Shown piece by piece: positions 17,234 through 26,900 of a DNA stretch of 64,000 nt. Each line of letters starts with the position of its first letter. Position 1 is the stretch's first letter. Source of the stretch: M3007 sp046160625 (GTDB lineage Bacteria; Bacteroidota; Bacteroidia; Chitinophagales; Saprospiraceae); NCBI GenBank assembly GCA_046160625.1, contig JBJXGZ010000107.1:25168-89167 (forward strand). Direction: 5' to 3'. The position numbers were made by a program, and so were the translations under genes. The notes under the pieces were generated by a model. That model was not told where the DNA came from and did no database searches. It saw only the letters and a program-made list of their open reading frames with translations.

Positions 17234-20086
17234 ATGAACATCTCCCGTACGCTCACCCTATTGTTAAGTTTTTGGGCCACGATTGTCGCTGCACAGGGCT
17301 TCATGCACACATACACTCCTGATTCCTCTATTGCACGAACGGTGCTGCAAACGGCTGATGGTGGCTATTTTGTAACAGGTCGGGTGGCGAACCCGGCGTT
17401 TCTCAAGAAAAAGTTGTTCCTGCTCCGCACCAACGCGAACGGGCAAACCGTCTGGGAAAACCATTTTTATCTCAATGAAGCGCGAGCCATTGCCGCTTGC
17501 CCGGCAGCAGATGGCGGGTTCATCGTGCTGGCGGAAAATTATTGGGACACGATCGAATATCGTAACATCGTGTTGAAACTCGACGCCTCTGGTACATTGC
17601 AATGGACGAGGATCGTGCACAATGCCAACATTGCCAATGGCTTGAGCGATATCATCGCACTTTCGGACGGCAATTTTTTGGCAGCAGGTACCACCCGCGA
17701 TGGGAATTTCAATTCCCTAAACTGGCTTGTCAAGATCGCCCCCGACGGCAGCATTCTTTGGGAGAAAACCTTTGGCGTTGCGGGCAGGGTTATAAAACAT
17801 TTGGTGGAATTACCCACTGGGAACATTGTTGTAAGTGGAAACCTCGGCGATCTCTACCTCGCAAAAGTGACCCTCAATGGAGACCTGCTTTGGGAGTACG
17901 ACTACCTTAAAGCCGGAAACCAAACGAACTACGACCTCCTCGTCACGGCAGAAGGCAACATTGCCCTGCTCGGCACTTCGCCCGAATTTGCAAACCTGAA
18001 TATATGCGTCCTGAAAACTGATCTGGACGGCACCGAACTTTGGTACAAAAACTACTTCCCATTTCCACCCAACAGCAACCATCTCCCCGTCCTCAATGCG
18101 TTTGCTCAAGACGATGCGGGTAATTTCTACATTCCTTTCTGGGGGTTTGTAGCCGATCCTTTCGCTTCGGACCTTGAATTGTTGAAACTCGCTCCTGACG
18201 GCACTGCACTCTGGAAAAACGCGCTCAACGTGTCGGGAAATGTGTGGGATATCCTTCAAACAAATGATAATCATTTGATTATCGCTGGCGACAACAATGG
18301 CGTGTCAACCAATGCAATGCTGCTGAAAACTGATTTTGAAGGTGATTTCTTGAGCAACAAGATCACGGGCATTGTTTTTCGAGATGATGATGTGGATTGT
18401 GCTTACACCACTGGTGAACCCGGGTTGGCCGATTTTATCCTGAAAGCAGAAAACCAGACAGGCGAGGCTTTTTACAAAAAAACAAACCCGGATGGTTCTT
18501 ACGAAGTTCGGGTCACCACTGGCGATTTTGCCCTTACGGTGTTCCCATCCTTTGCACCTGCCACGCTGTACGCCCAATGCGACACACCTGTGGTGAGCGT
18601 TTCTGGTATAAGTCAAACCGTAATTGCGCCCGCCATCTCGGAGCAAATTTTAGGGGAATGCTCCTTGCTGTCAGTAGAAATTTCGGGCGGAATACTGCGC
18701 CGATGCACAAGCTCGGTATACAACGCAAGCTGGTGTAACACGGGCAATTTAACTGCCCAGGACGCCTCGCTTCAAATCGTAGTCAGCCCATTTTTGGATT
18801 ACCAGAGCAGCACGATCCCACTCTCAGGACAAGTGGGTGACACGCTCACTTTTGAACTTGGCGATCTGCTGCCAGGCGCCTGTGAATTGATGAACATTGT
18901 GTTCCTAGTGGATTGTGCCGCGCAGGTAGGAAACGTGCTTTGCGCTGAAGCGCACATTTACCCCGATACCTCCTGTATCCCGCCCACCGCGAACTGGGAC
19001 GGCTCTAAAATCGAGGTGACAGGGGTTTGCACCGGAGCTGAAATTGAGTTTAAAATCAAAAACACCGGTTCGGGCAATATGACCCAAACTGCAGAATACG
19101 TGATCATTGAAGACCAGATCATGTATCTTCAAAGCCCGATCCAACTGAACGCAGGACAAGAAATGACCTCCGTCCGATTGCCTATGCCCGAAGATTCCTG
19201 TTTCGCCTTGCAGGTGTTCCCCAATCAAACTTCGATCCTCAGCAAACCGGTGGCAGTGGTGGCCAACTGCACAGCAAACGGAAATCTGAGTCTGTTGCTC
19301 AACCTTCCGAACAACGAAAATGACCCTGCCGTGGCCGTGCATTGCAACGAGATTATTGGCTCTTACGACCCGAATGACAAAGTAGGTTTCCCGCTTGGAC
19401 TGACGGAAGCGCACTTCATCGAACGTGGGCAAGACATCGAGTACCGCATTCGATTCCAGAACACAGGCAACGACACGGCTTTTCTTATCAGAATCCTAGA
19501 TACGCTGCCCAACACCCTCGATCCTGCCAGCTTCCGCCCCATCGCGGCCAGCAATCCGTACACTTGGGACCTTTCTGGCAACGGCCAGATCGCCTTCACA
19601 TTTGCCAATATTCTGCTTCCCGATAGCACCACAAACGAACCAGGTTCGCACGGATTTGTCTCTTTCCGAATGAGCCAAAAACCAAACTTGCCCGACTGGA
19701 CGCTCATCGAAAACACCGCATCCATTTATTTCGACTTCAACGATCCAATATTGACCAATACCTGGCAGCACACCATCGGCAGACCCGAAACCGTGGCGAT
19801 CCAAAACCCTGACACTGAGACGAATAATCTGGCAGTCCAGATAACACCAAACCCGATGATAGGGGAAGCGGTATTTGAGTTGCAATCTTATTTGCCCGAA
19901 ACTTCGGTGCGGTTTATGCTTATGGATCCACTTGGGAAAACCTTGCGCGACGAAAACTTTGCCGGAAATACCTTCTCGTTCAAAAGGAAAAACCTGCCGG
20001 CAGGACTTTATTTTTGGCAAATGACTGAGGCTGGGAAAGTGCTTGCAGGCGGCAGGATTGTAATAATTGGTAGCAGGGGGCAGTAG
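17234..20086 (+). CDS. T9SS-secreted surface protein with N-terminal propeller-like repeats
   Basis: A 950-residue protein with a signal peptide (MNISRTLTLLLSFWATIVAAQ). The N-terminal half has repeats such as QTADGGYFVTG, ALSDGNFLAAGTT and LPTGNIVVSGNLG, which look like blades of a beta-propeller. A surface-repeat-like module (about nt 18360-18630) follows, then the same C-terminal architecture as the protein at 6970: GSYDPNDK domain (about nt 19360) and a T9SS tail (ITPNPMIGEAVFEL ... LPAGLYFWQM). The last codons (SRGQ and stop) come from a GCAGTA-rich repeat. Export by T9SS is well supported; ligand unknown. Confidence 0.88.
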   Translation: MNISRTLTLLLSFWATIVAAQGFMHTYTPDSSIARTVLQTADGGYFVTGRVANPAFLKKKLFLLRTNANGQTVWENHFYLNEARAIAACPAADGGFIVLAENYWDTIEYRNIVLKLDASGTLQWTRIVHNANIANGLSDIIALSDGNFLAAGTTRDGNFNSLNWLVKIAPDGSILWEKTFGVAGRVIKHLVELPTGNIVVSGNLGDLYLAKVTLNGDLLWEYDYLKAGNQTNYDLLVTAEGNIALLGTSPEFANLNICVLKTDLDGTELWYKNYFPFPPNSNHLPVLNAFAQDDAGNFYIPFWGFVADPFASDLELLKLAPDGTALWKNALNVSGNVWDILQTNDNHLIIAGDNNGVSTNAMLLKTDFEGDFLSNKITGIVFRDDDVDCAYTTGEPGLADFILKAENQTGEAFYKKTNPDGSYEVRVTTGDFALTVFPSFAPATLYAQCDTPVVSVSGISQTVIAPAISEQILGECSLLSVEISGGILRRCTSSVYNASWCNTGNLTAQDASLQIVVSPFLDYQSSTIPLSGQVGDTLTFELGDLLPGACELMNIVFLVDCAAQVGNVLCAEAHIYPDTSCIPPTANWDGSKIEVTGVCTGAEIEFKIKNTGSGNMTQTAEYVIIEDQIMYLQSPIQLNAGQEMTSVRLPMPEDSCFALQVFPNQTSILSKPVAVVANCTANGNLSLLLNLPNNENDPAVAVHCNEIIGSYDPNDKVGFPLGLTEAHFIERGQDIEYRIRFQNTGNDTAFLIRILDTLPNTLDPASFRPIAASNPYTWDLSGNGQIAFTFANILLPDSTTNEPGSHGFVSFRMSQKPNLPDWTLIENTASIYFDFNDPILTNTWQHTIGRPETVAIQNPDTETNNLAVQITPNPMIGEAVFELQSYLPETSVRFMLMDPLGKTLRDENFAGNTFSFKRKNLPAGLYFWQMTEAGKVLAGGRIVIIGSRGQ

Positions 20087-20163
20087 CAGGAGGCAGTAGC
20101 AGTAGCAGGGGGCAGTAGGCGATCCTCAAATCCCCAAATAACCAAATCCCCAACTAACCAATC
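20068..20163. repeat. GCAGTA-rich array followed by CCAAATCCCC-type repeats
   Basis: Bases 20068-20120 are built from GCAGTAGCAG and GGGGGCAGTAG words, and the stop TAG of the preceding gene (20084-20086) lies in it. Bases 20117-20163 consist of variants of CCAAATCCCCAA. The first family recurs inside the hybrid kinase gene (26779-26889). The second recurs upstream of the OmpR-type regulator and in both caspase genes. Confidence 0.75.
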
Positions 20164-20187
20164 CATTCATTTTCAAAAGTTTATCTC

Positions 20188-22404
20188 ATGAAAAATATAC
20201 TTACGTTCATTTTAATCCTTTTGTCATTTGGCCAGATGTCGGCGCAATGTCTCAGCTATTCCGGCTGTTCGGCCACCCCAACCGACATCTGCGATTACTC
20301 CCCGAACAGCTATCAGTTTTGGAATGAAGCGTATTGGTGGGACAACTTGGTGCAAACACACGACCTGAGCGAGTCTGCTGCAGATATCAGCTTTACTGTT
20401 ACAGCAAATTGCGCAGTGCTTTTAGGCCTCAACTATACGTTGTTCCTTGACCTTGACGGTGACCAGATCATGGAGACGGTCATACATTCAGACAGCCTCG
20501 GCGCGTCAGGTCTTGGCTGGAACAATGTGCCATACAACAATCTGAACAACCCAAATTACAGTGGCGGCACGCCCCGCTCCTTCGATGAACGCCCGGTGCA
20601 AGCAACCGACAAATTTGGCTTTGCGCTCGAAACCACCAGCGTTGGCAATACCACAACGGCCCGTCTGCGCTGGAACACATCTGGCAATCCCAATACTTTC
20701 GTGGACGCGCAATTGCCATACGGGACGCATAAAATCAGGTGGTGGGCAATGGACAGCCTCGGGAACGGAACCCAGTGCACACAGGTTTTTGAAGTAAAAG
20801 ACTGTCAAAAACCCACGGTTGTCTGTATCAACGGCCTCAGTATCAACCTTATGCCCACGGGAATGGTCACGCTTTGGGCGAGTGATTTCCTTCAATATAC
20901 GGAAGACAACAGCAGTCCTTCGCCACAAATCCAAATCGGGATACGAAAAAGCGGTACGGGCACTGGCTTTCCACTGGATTTTTTGGGCAATCCTTTACAG
21001 AGTGTGATATATACCTGCGATGAGCTCGGTACCCAGACAATAGAACTTTGGGCAAAGGACCTTGCTGGTAATGCAGATTTTTGCGAAACCTATGTAATTG
21101 TTCAAGATTTCCTTGGCAATTGCGGAGCGGGTGACATGCTGATAAGCACATGTATCGAAAACTGGTGTAATCATGGGCAATTGATGGAAATCGCTGTGCA
21201 CATTAACGGTACGAGCACTTTTACCCCCCCGTATTCTTACTTTGCACAAAATGACTCCATGGATGCAAATGGTTGCCTATTCGGGCCCGGGTTGAATATC
21301 CCGCTCTCTTCAACATTTGTGATTTCTCCTGAAAAAGACGATTTCCCTACCAATGGTGTGACCGTGCTCGACCTCATCAAAATCAGACGCTTCATCCTTG
21401 GCATTGATACCGACCTTTCGCCCTACGGCTTGATCGCCGCCGATGCCAACAAAAGCGGCTCCATTACAGGCTTTGATGTACTCGAACTCCGAAATCTGAT
21501 TGTAGGCATCTACAGCGATTTGCCGAACAACACTTCCTGGCGTTTTGTAGATGCAGGTTTTGCCTTTCCAAACCAGCAAAATCCTTTCCAAACGGCATTC
21601 CCGGAGGTCATCAGCATTGCTGATGCGCTGCAATATTCCTATCAAGCCAGTTTCAAAGCCATTAAGATCGGCGATCTCGACTGCGATGCCTGGCATGGCC
21701 TGGGAGCACCGCCCAGTCAGGACCGCGGCCTTCCGCAGCAAAGTCTGACCCTGCCGGATATTACCCTTTTGCAAGGCGAAACCGCAGAAATCACCCTCCG
21801 AATGGCCGAAACAGGCGATTGGATTGGCTTGCAAATGGGGCTTCAATTCGACCCCGAACAAATAGAAATCATAGAAGTATTGGCAGGCGATTTGACGGGT
21901 CTCGATTCCGATGCTTTTCACCAGCCGGTGCCAGGTACGCTCAATTTTGTCTGGGCAAACGACCAGGCACAACGCATTGCGTCAGGGCAGGACTTGCTAC
22001 GATTGCGCATTCGCGCCCTTGAATCGGTAAAAATTTCGGAAGTTTTCAAGGCCGCTGCCGATTTTGAAAACCTCGGCAGCCTTGGAGATGCGCCGCAAGC
22101 CCTCAGCCTCGATTTCCGCCAAAGCGAAGCCAATGTTTCGTTAGCAGAAACCAGCATTTTGATCCCGCAGCCCAACCCCACCAAGGGCGGCGCGAGCATT
22201 CCGGTACGCCTTGCCCAAACGGAACGTGTGCTTGTAGAAATCGCCGATATTTCGGGTAAAATCCTTTGGGCGAATTCCGTAGATATGAGTGCTGGAACCC
22301 ATTTGCTCGAAATTGCGCCACAGGCAATGCCTCAATCTGGCATGTATGTTTGGCGGGTGCAAACAGGCGGAAAAACGGCGAGTGGGAAGCTGGTGAAGAT
22401 GTAA
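20188..22404 (+). CDS. T9SS-secreted protein with dockerin-like and cohesin-like modules
   Basis: A 738-residue protein with a signal peptide (MKNILTFILILLSFGQMSAQ). The N-terminal half is beta-rich and Cys-containing. A dockerin-like segment lies near nt 21350-21520, with two Ca-loop-like stretches: NGVTVLDLIKIRRFILG, and ADANKSGSITGFDVLELRNLIVG. Next is a cohesin-like beta domain (nt about 21750-22040: LQGETAEITLRM, GLQMGLQFDPEQIEIIEV). The C-terminus has a T9SS tail (PQPNPTKGGASIPV ... GMYVWRVQTGG). By family knowledge dockerins bind cohesins through calcium; both in one chain suggests self-association. A terminator follows at 22553. Confidence 0.82.
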   Translation: MKNILTFILILLSFGQMSAQCLSYSGCSATPTDICDYSPNSYQFWNEAYWWDNLVQTHDLSESAADISFTVTANCAVLLGLNYTLFLDLDGDQIMETVIHSDSLGASGLGWNNVPYNNLNNPNYSGGTPRSFDERPVQATDKFGFALETTSVGNTTTARLRWNTSGNPNTFVDAQLPYGTHKIRWWAMDSLGNGTQCTQVFEVKDCQKPTVVCINGLSINLMPTGMVTLWASDFLQYTEDNSSPSPQIQIGIRKSGTGTGFPLDFLGNPLQSVIYTCDELGTQTIELWAKDLAGNADFCETYVIVQDFLGNCGAGDMLISTCIENWCNHGQLMEIAVHINGTSTFTPPYSYFAQNDSMDANGCLFGPGLNIPLSSTFVISPEKDDFPTNGVTVLDLIKIRRFILGIDTDLSPYGLIAADANKSGSITGFDVLELRNLIVGIYSDLPNNTSWRFVDAGFAFPNQQNPFQTAFPEVISIADALQYSYQASFKAIKIGDLDCDAWHGLGAPPSQDRGLPQQSLTLPDITLLQGETAEITLRMAETGDWIGLQMGLQFDPEQIEIIEVLAGDLTGLDSDAFHQPVPGTLNFVWANDQAQRIASGQDLLRLRIRALESVKISEVFKAAADFENLGSLGDAPQALSLDFRQSEANVSLAETSILIPQPNPTKGGASIPVRLAQTERVLVEIADISGKILWANSVDMSAGTHLLEIAPQAMPQSGMYVWRVQTGGKTASGKLVKM

Positions 22405-22468
22405 ACATGATTCACCACGAATTTTATAACATTTTTGATCCGTCCCGTTGCAACATCAAACTTGACAT

Positions 22469-22544
22469 AATTTGAACCACAAAAGGCACAAAAGTAGCAC
22501 GATACGGTCTTATGTATCCTTTTGTGCCTTTTGTGGTTCAAATT
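22469..22544. repeat. 26-bp perfect inverted repeat (AACCACAAAAGGCACAAAAG type)
   Basis: Arms 22469-22494 and 22519-22544 are perfect reverse complements with a 24-nt loop. The arm contains AACCACAAAAGGCACAAAAG. A related palindrome (AACCGCAGAGGCACAGAG) lies at 23691-23758 on the other side of the next gene. With the terminator it makes up most of the 321-base gap. Confidence 0.85.
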
Positions 22545-22552
22545 ACGATAAT

Positions 22553-22585
22553 ACCCGGCATGCCAAAAGCGTGTCGGGTTTTTTT
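22553..22585 (+). terminator. Intrinsic terminator of the dockerin/cohesin-like gene
   Basis: An 11-bp stem (22553-22563 with 22569-22579, two G-U pairs), loop CAAAA, then seven T. This is a standard intrinsic terminator. Confidence 0.8.
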
Positions 22586-22725
22586 AATTTTCTTTTAATA
22601 GCTGTTTAATTTGCGCCCTGTAATTACACCGGCAACTTTGCCAAACCACTATTTGGAGGCCAAGCGAACATAATTCTTCTTCTTTTTGGCCGTTCAAGTC
22701 CTTTAACTTCATTCTAGTAAAAATT

Positions 22726-23661
22726 ATGAACGACAACCGAAACGGCAACCAAGGCTCACGCACCCTTTTAACCATCGCAATCCTGCTGCTCGTTTTGAGT
22801 ATAGGAGCGGCTATCTTCTTTTGGAAAAAGGCGAAAGACGCCGGCACGGCAAATAACAGCCTTACCGAAAACGTCGAATCGCTCCAGGCACAGAAAGCAA
22901 AGCTGGACAGTGAATTGGACAGCCTAAGCATTGCGTATGGCGACCTGCGTGTAGAAAATGAAGACCTGCGCGGCAAGGAAGCGACCACCGCCGGCCTCAT
23001 AGCGCAAAAAGACGCCGCCATCAAAAAAATCAGGTCGCAAAATAACCGCGAGATTGGCGAGTTGCGCACCCAATTAGAGGAACTGCGCCAATTAAAAATA
23101 GAATATGAGACCTTGATAACTGCCGTTCAAACAGAAAATGAACAATTGAAAGCAGAAAACCAGCGCCTACTGGGCGAAAACCAGGAGTTGCAAACTGAAA
23201 ATACCAGTTTGAGTGGCCAGGTAGGTGACCTTGCCAAAAAACTGGAAGACCAAATCCGCAAAACCCAGAGCGCGAAGTTCAAAGCCACCGCATTTCGGGT
23301 GGAAATTGGGCGCCGAAACGACAAACAAACCCTTCAGGCCAAAAAAGCCCGCGAGATCACGGTCAGTTTTGACCTGGTAGATGTGCCCACAAGCTATCAA
23401 GGCGACCAGCACCTTTATCTGGCTATAACCGACGAGAAAGGCAAGCCCATCTCTGCCAGCAAACCTATAAAAACGACGGTGGAGGCGCCCTCTGGCAATG
23501 TGCAAATAGAAGCCCAACAGGTAAAAGCGGTTTCGCTGGGAGAGACGCAGCGCCTTTCATTTACTTATAAGTTGGACGAACGGCTTAAAAAAGGGAATTA
23601 CGTGGCAGCTATTTATTGCAACGTGGGCTTGTTGGGCGCATCGAGTTTCCGCTTAAATTGA
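22726..23661 (+). CDS. Single-pass membrane protein with long periplasmic coiled coil
   Basis: A 311-residue protein. A short cytosolic N-terminus is followed by one membrane segment (LLTIAILLLVLSIGAAIFFW, residues about 14-33). A coiled coil spans about residues 45-180, with heptads such as LKAENQRLLGENQELQTE. A C-terminal beta-rich domain (about 190-311) begins with KFKATAFRVEIGRRND and ends in GNYVAAIYCNVGLLGASSFRLN. No family name can be given. The layout resembles envelope scaffold or tether proteins. It is flanked on both sides by related palindromes. Confidence 0.8.
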   Translation: MNDNRNGNQGSRTLLTIAILLLVLSIGAAIFFWKKAKDAGTANNSLTENVESLQAQKAKLDSELDSLSIAYGDLRVENEDLRGKEATTAGLIAQKDAAIKKIRSQNNREIGELRTQLEELRQLKIEYETLITAVQTENEQLKAENQRLLGENQELQTENTSLSGQVGDLAKKLEDQIRKTQSAKFKATAFRVEIGRRNDKQTLQAKKAREITVSFDLVDVPTSYQGDQHLYLAITDEKGKPISASKPIKTTVEAPSGNVQIEAQQVKAVSLGETQRLSFTYKLDERLKKGNYVAAIYCNVGLLGASSFRLN

Positions 23662-23690
23662 GTGCCGCATTTAAGTGAGTGGGCAAAATA

Positions 23691-23758
23691 AACCGCAGAG
23701 GCACAGAGACGCAAAGGCTTGATTTTCAAACGCTCCGCGCCTTTGCGCCTCTGCGGTT
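23691..23758. repeat. Imperfect palindrome (AACCGCAGAGGC type)
   Basis: AACCGCAGAGGC at 23691-23702 pairs with GCCTCTGCGGTT ending at 23758, and GCAAAGGC pairs with GCCTTTGC inside, with an internal offset. The arm is a purine-rich variant of the 22469-22494 arm. No gene is present here. Confidence 0.7.
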
Positions 23759-23884
23759 AAATAAAAATAATATTGCACACCTGCTTAAGACTGAAAAATA
23801 TCTTTGAAGTACAAGTTGTATTTCACACGCTGCTTAGCTTACTCCACAAGTGTAAAAAAGTGTAAAAAACAATTAAAAATCATT

Positions 23885-23919
23885 AAGCCTGGTGTGCCTT
23901 TGGCATGTCGGGCTTTTTT
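23885..23919 (+). terminator. Terminator-like hairpin just upstream of the hybrid kinase
   Basis: A 14-bp stem, 23885-23898 with 23902-23915 (several G-U pairs), a TTT loop and a T tract to 23919. It lies 37 bases before the kinase start, so it either ends the upstream gene or acts as an attenuator for the kinase. Its right arm shares TTTGGCATG-CGGG with the complement of the 22553 terminator. Confidence 0.6.
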
Positions 23920-23956
23920 ATTCCATAACATATCCTCATCTTGTCGCAGCTTGAAA

Positions 23957-26900
23957 ATGAAGCATTTGCGCCACATAATTCTCACGCTCTTACTCCTCTC
24001 ATTCCTCTCACCGCTTTGGGGGCAGGGCCAGCGTTATATTTTTGAGCGACTGAAAAGCGTACGACATAAATTTAGTGTGAACACCCTTGCTACCGACGAG
24101 CACGGCAGGCTCTGGTTTAGCACCATGGGTCGGGGGGCATTTTGTTACGATGGCTACAATTATTTCCGTTACAAAACCGATAGCAACGATTCAAATTCGC
24201 TGAGTAATGACCGTGTATATGCATTACTGCCCGACAGCAAACAGCGGGTATGGTTTGCAACCCTCAACGGTTTGTGCTACCTCGACCGGCATACTGATAA
24301 AGTTCATCGGTTTATGTCGTACCAGGATTCCGTGCGGCAGTTCAATGCCTTGTTTGAAGACCGAAACGGCACCATCTGGATCGGCTCGAACAAGGGAATG
24401 TTCCGTTTCGACGAAGCTTCGCAAGCCATGGTGAAAATCCCAATCGTGCCGGAGAAAAAAATGCGTGGGCTCACACACTGTTTTTATGAGGACAAAGCAG
24501 GCACACTTTGGTCGGGAAGGAACGATGGTATTTACAAGTTTTCGGCTAACCGTCAGCAGTATGCACCATTGCCCTTGGAAGTACCAGAGGGAAAAGGCAA
24601 AAAACTCCCAGCAGACGTTCTTTTTGAAGATAGCAGAAATGTTTTCTGGATCGGAGGAGTACAGGGACTATTTATTTTCGACCAAAATCAAGAAAAAGTT
24701 ACCCGTGCCTCTCTTCCTGATTCATTGGCTTACAGGCATGTCAGCACCATCATCGAAACCTCTGATGGGGTACTTTGGATTGGTTTTTTTGGGGAAGGAC
24801 TGGTGAGATGGGACCGCCAAAACAATAGTTTCCAGTGTTTCAGGAACAATCCACGCGACCCTTACAGCTTGCAACAAGATTTTGTAATGTCGTTGAAAGC
24901 GGATGCATTTGGAAACCTCTGGGTAGGCACGTCCTATGAAGTATCGCGGCTCAGTTTATCCCAACAGGCTTTTACGCTTTGGCCGATAAATATCCAAGAT
25001 CCCGGCGCGCGCGAAAACTCGACCTACCGGATGGTCGAAGATCGGCAGGGAGGTATCATAGTGAGCTCTACTACAGCACTTTGGTATTATGAAAAATTGG
25101 GCGCAAAGCCACAGCCGATACGTATTAATGGTCAAAAAGTGGCCGCACCCGATTTCTTTACCGAAGCTGACAGCACAGTTTGGGCCATTATCAAAGGCAG
25201 GCTTTGGATATGGAATGTAAAAGATCGAAGGTTCGACCCATATAAAACGCCCCCTTTGCGAGGCAATATTTTAAATGTTCTGGTTGATCGGGACGACCCG
25301 CAAGTCCTTTGGCTTGGCACTCAAAATGGGCTTTCACGCTTCGACCGCCGTTCTGGTGAATTGCGCTCCTTCACCCAGTTTTCCCCACCTCCATTTGATC
25401 AATTTGTGCAACGTTTTGTAGATGATGGGCGTGGTGCGCTTTGGCTTGATCTCCCCAATTTTCTGGGAAGATTTGACAAAAAGACGTTTAAAACAACCCT
25501 TTTCAACAACAACACTCCAGCGCCCCACCAGCTGATCAACGACGAAATACTTGATATCAACATCGCGCCAAATGGTTGGGTATGGGTTTCAACTTCTGGC
25601 GGAATCACAACGGTAGACCCCGAATCTGGCAATTTCCACAACATCACGGGGAAGGACAATTTGCCTGATAATGTGGTGAATACGGTGCTTTTTGATAAAG
25701 ACCAAACCACTTGGGCTATTTTACCCGAATTCATTTCGCGCATTGAACCGAATTTGCGCACCCTGCGAAACATCAGCACAAATGCCACGCTCCAAGCCTC
25801 CAGTTGGACTCGTGGACGATGCCAGCTTCGGGACGGGCGACTCCTGTTTGCCACAGTTTCCGGACCGGCACTAATTGACCCTTCCAAACTGACAGAAGGC
25901 TCCCCAGTATCGGCCATATTGCTCACACGCTTCCAGATAACCGGCGAAACGAAAAAACAATTGACTGGCCTCGAATTTTTGAAGCACATCCCACTCTCCA
26001 ACACCGACAACAATATCACCATAGAATGGGCGGGTATCCAAACCGCCCGTCCGGATGAATTGCGCTATGAATGCAAAATGGAGCTCAAAGGCGAAAAAAT
26101 GGATTGGGAACAAAAGGGTAATGAGAGGCAGGCCGTGTATGCCAATCTTGAACCCGGTGTCTACACTTTTCGGGTCAGAATTGAAGGGAGCGAAAGCCCT
26201 GAGCTAATGTTAAGAATTGCCATCGCACCAGCCTGGTGGCAGGCAGAATCCTTCAAAATGCTGCTGATGGCACTCTTGGCTACTGCCGCCTATCTCTTCT
26301 GGCGCTATCGGGAAAACCATAGCGAACTTTTAAAACAAAAGGAACTAGCCGAGCAAACGGCTCATTACAAATCGCGCTTTTTGGCCAACATGAGCCACGA
26401 AATCCGTACTCCCATGAACGCCATCCTTGGCCTCAGCCGACTGCTTACAGAAAGTGAATTGCCAACCAAACAGGGTGAATATGCCGATGCCATTCGCCAG
26501 AGTTCGGAGAATCTGCTCGTCATCGTCAACGATGTGCTCGACCAAATGAAGATCGAATCCGGGCAGTTCAAATTTCAGCACAAACCCTTTGATTTGGAAC
26601 TCATTGTGCGGCATTTGCAAAACACGCTCGGCTTTAAGGCAGAGGAAAAAGGCCTTCGGTTTGAAATAAAAATCGAACCCGATACACCCACCCGATTGGT
26701 TGGCGACCCTGTGCGGCTCAATCAAATTCTGACCAACCTTCTGGGCAACGCTATCAAGTTCACCGATAGCGGGAGGGTGCAGTTGGTAGTTGGCAGTAGC
26801 AGTAGCAGTAGGCAGGTGGCAGGAGCGCCCGCCGACCGCCCACTGCCAACTGCTACTGCCCCTTCTAATGCTCCCGCCCGCTGCCAACTGATTTTCACTG

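Noticed and set aside
23804..23956. N-terminal extension of the hybrid kinase
   Set aside because: It would cover a terminator-like hairpin, and the signal peptide starts cleanly at 23957.
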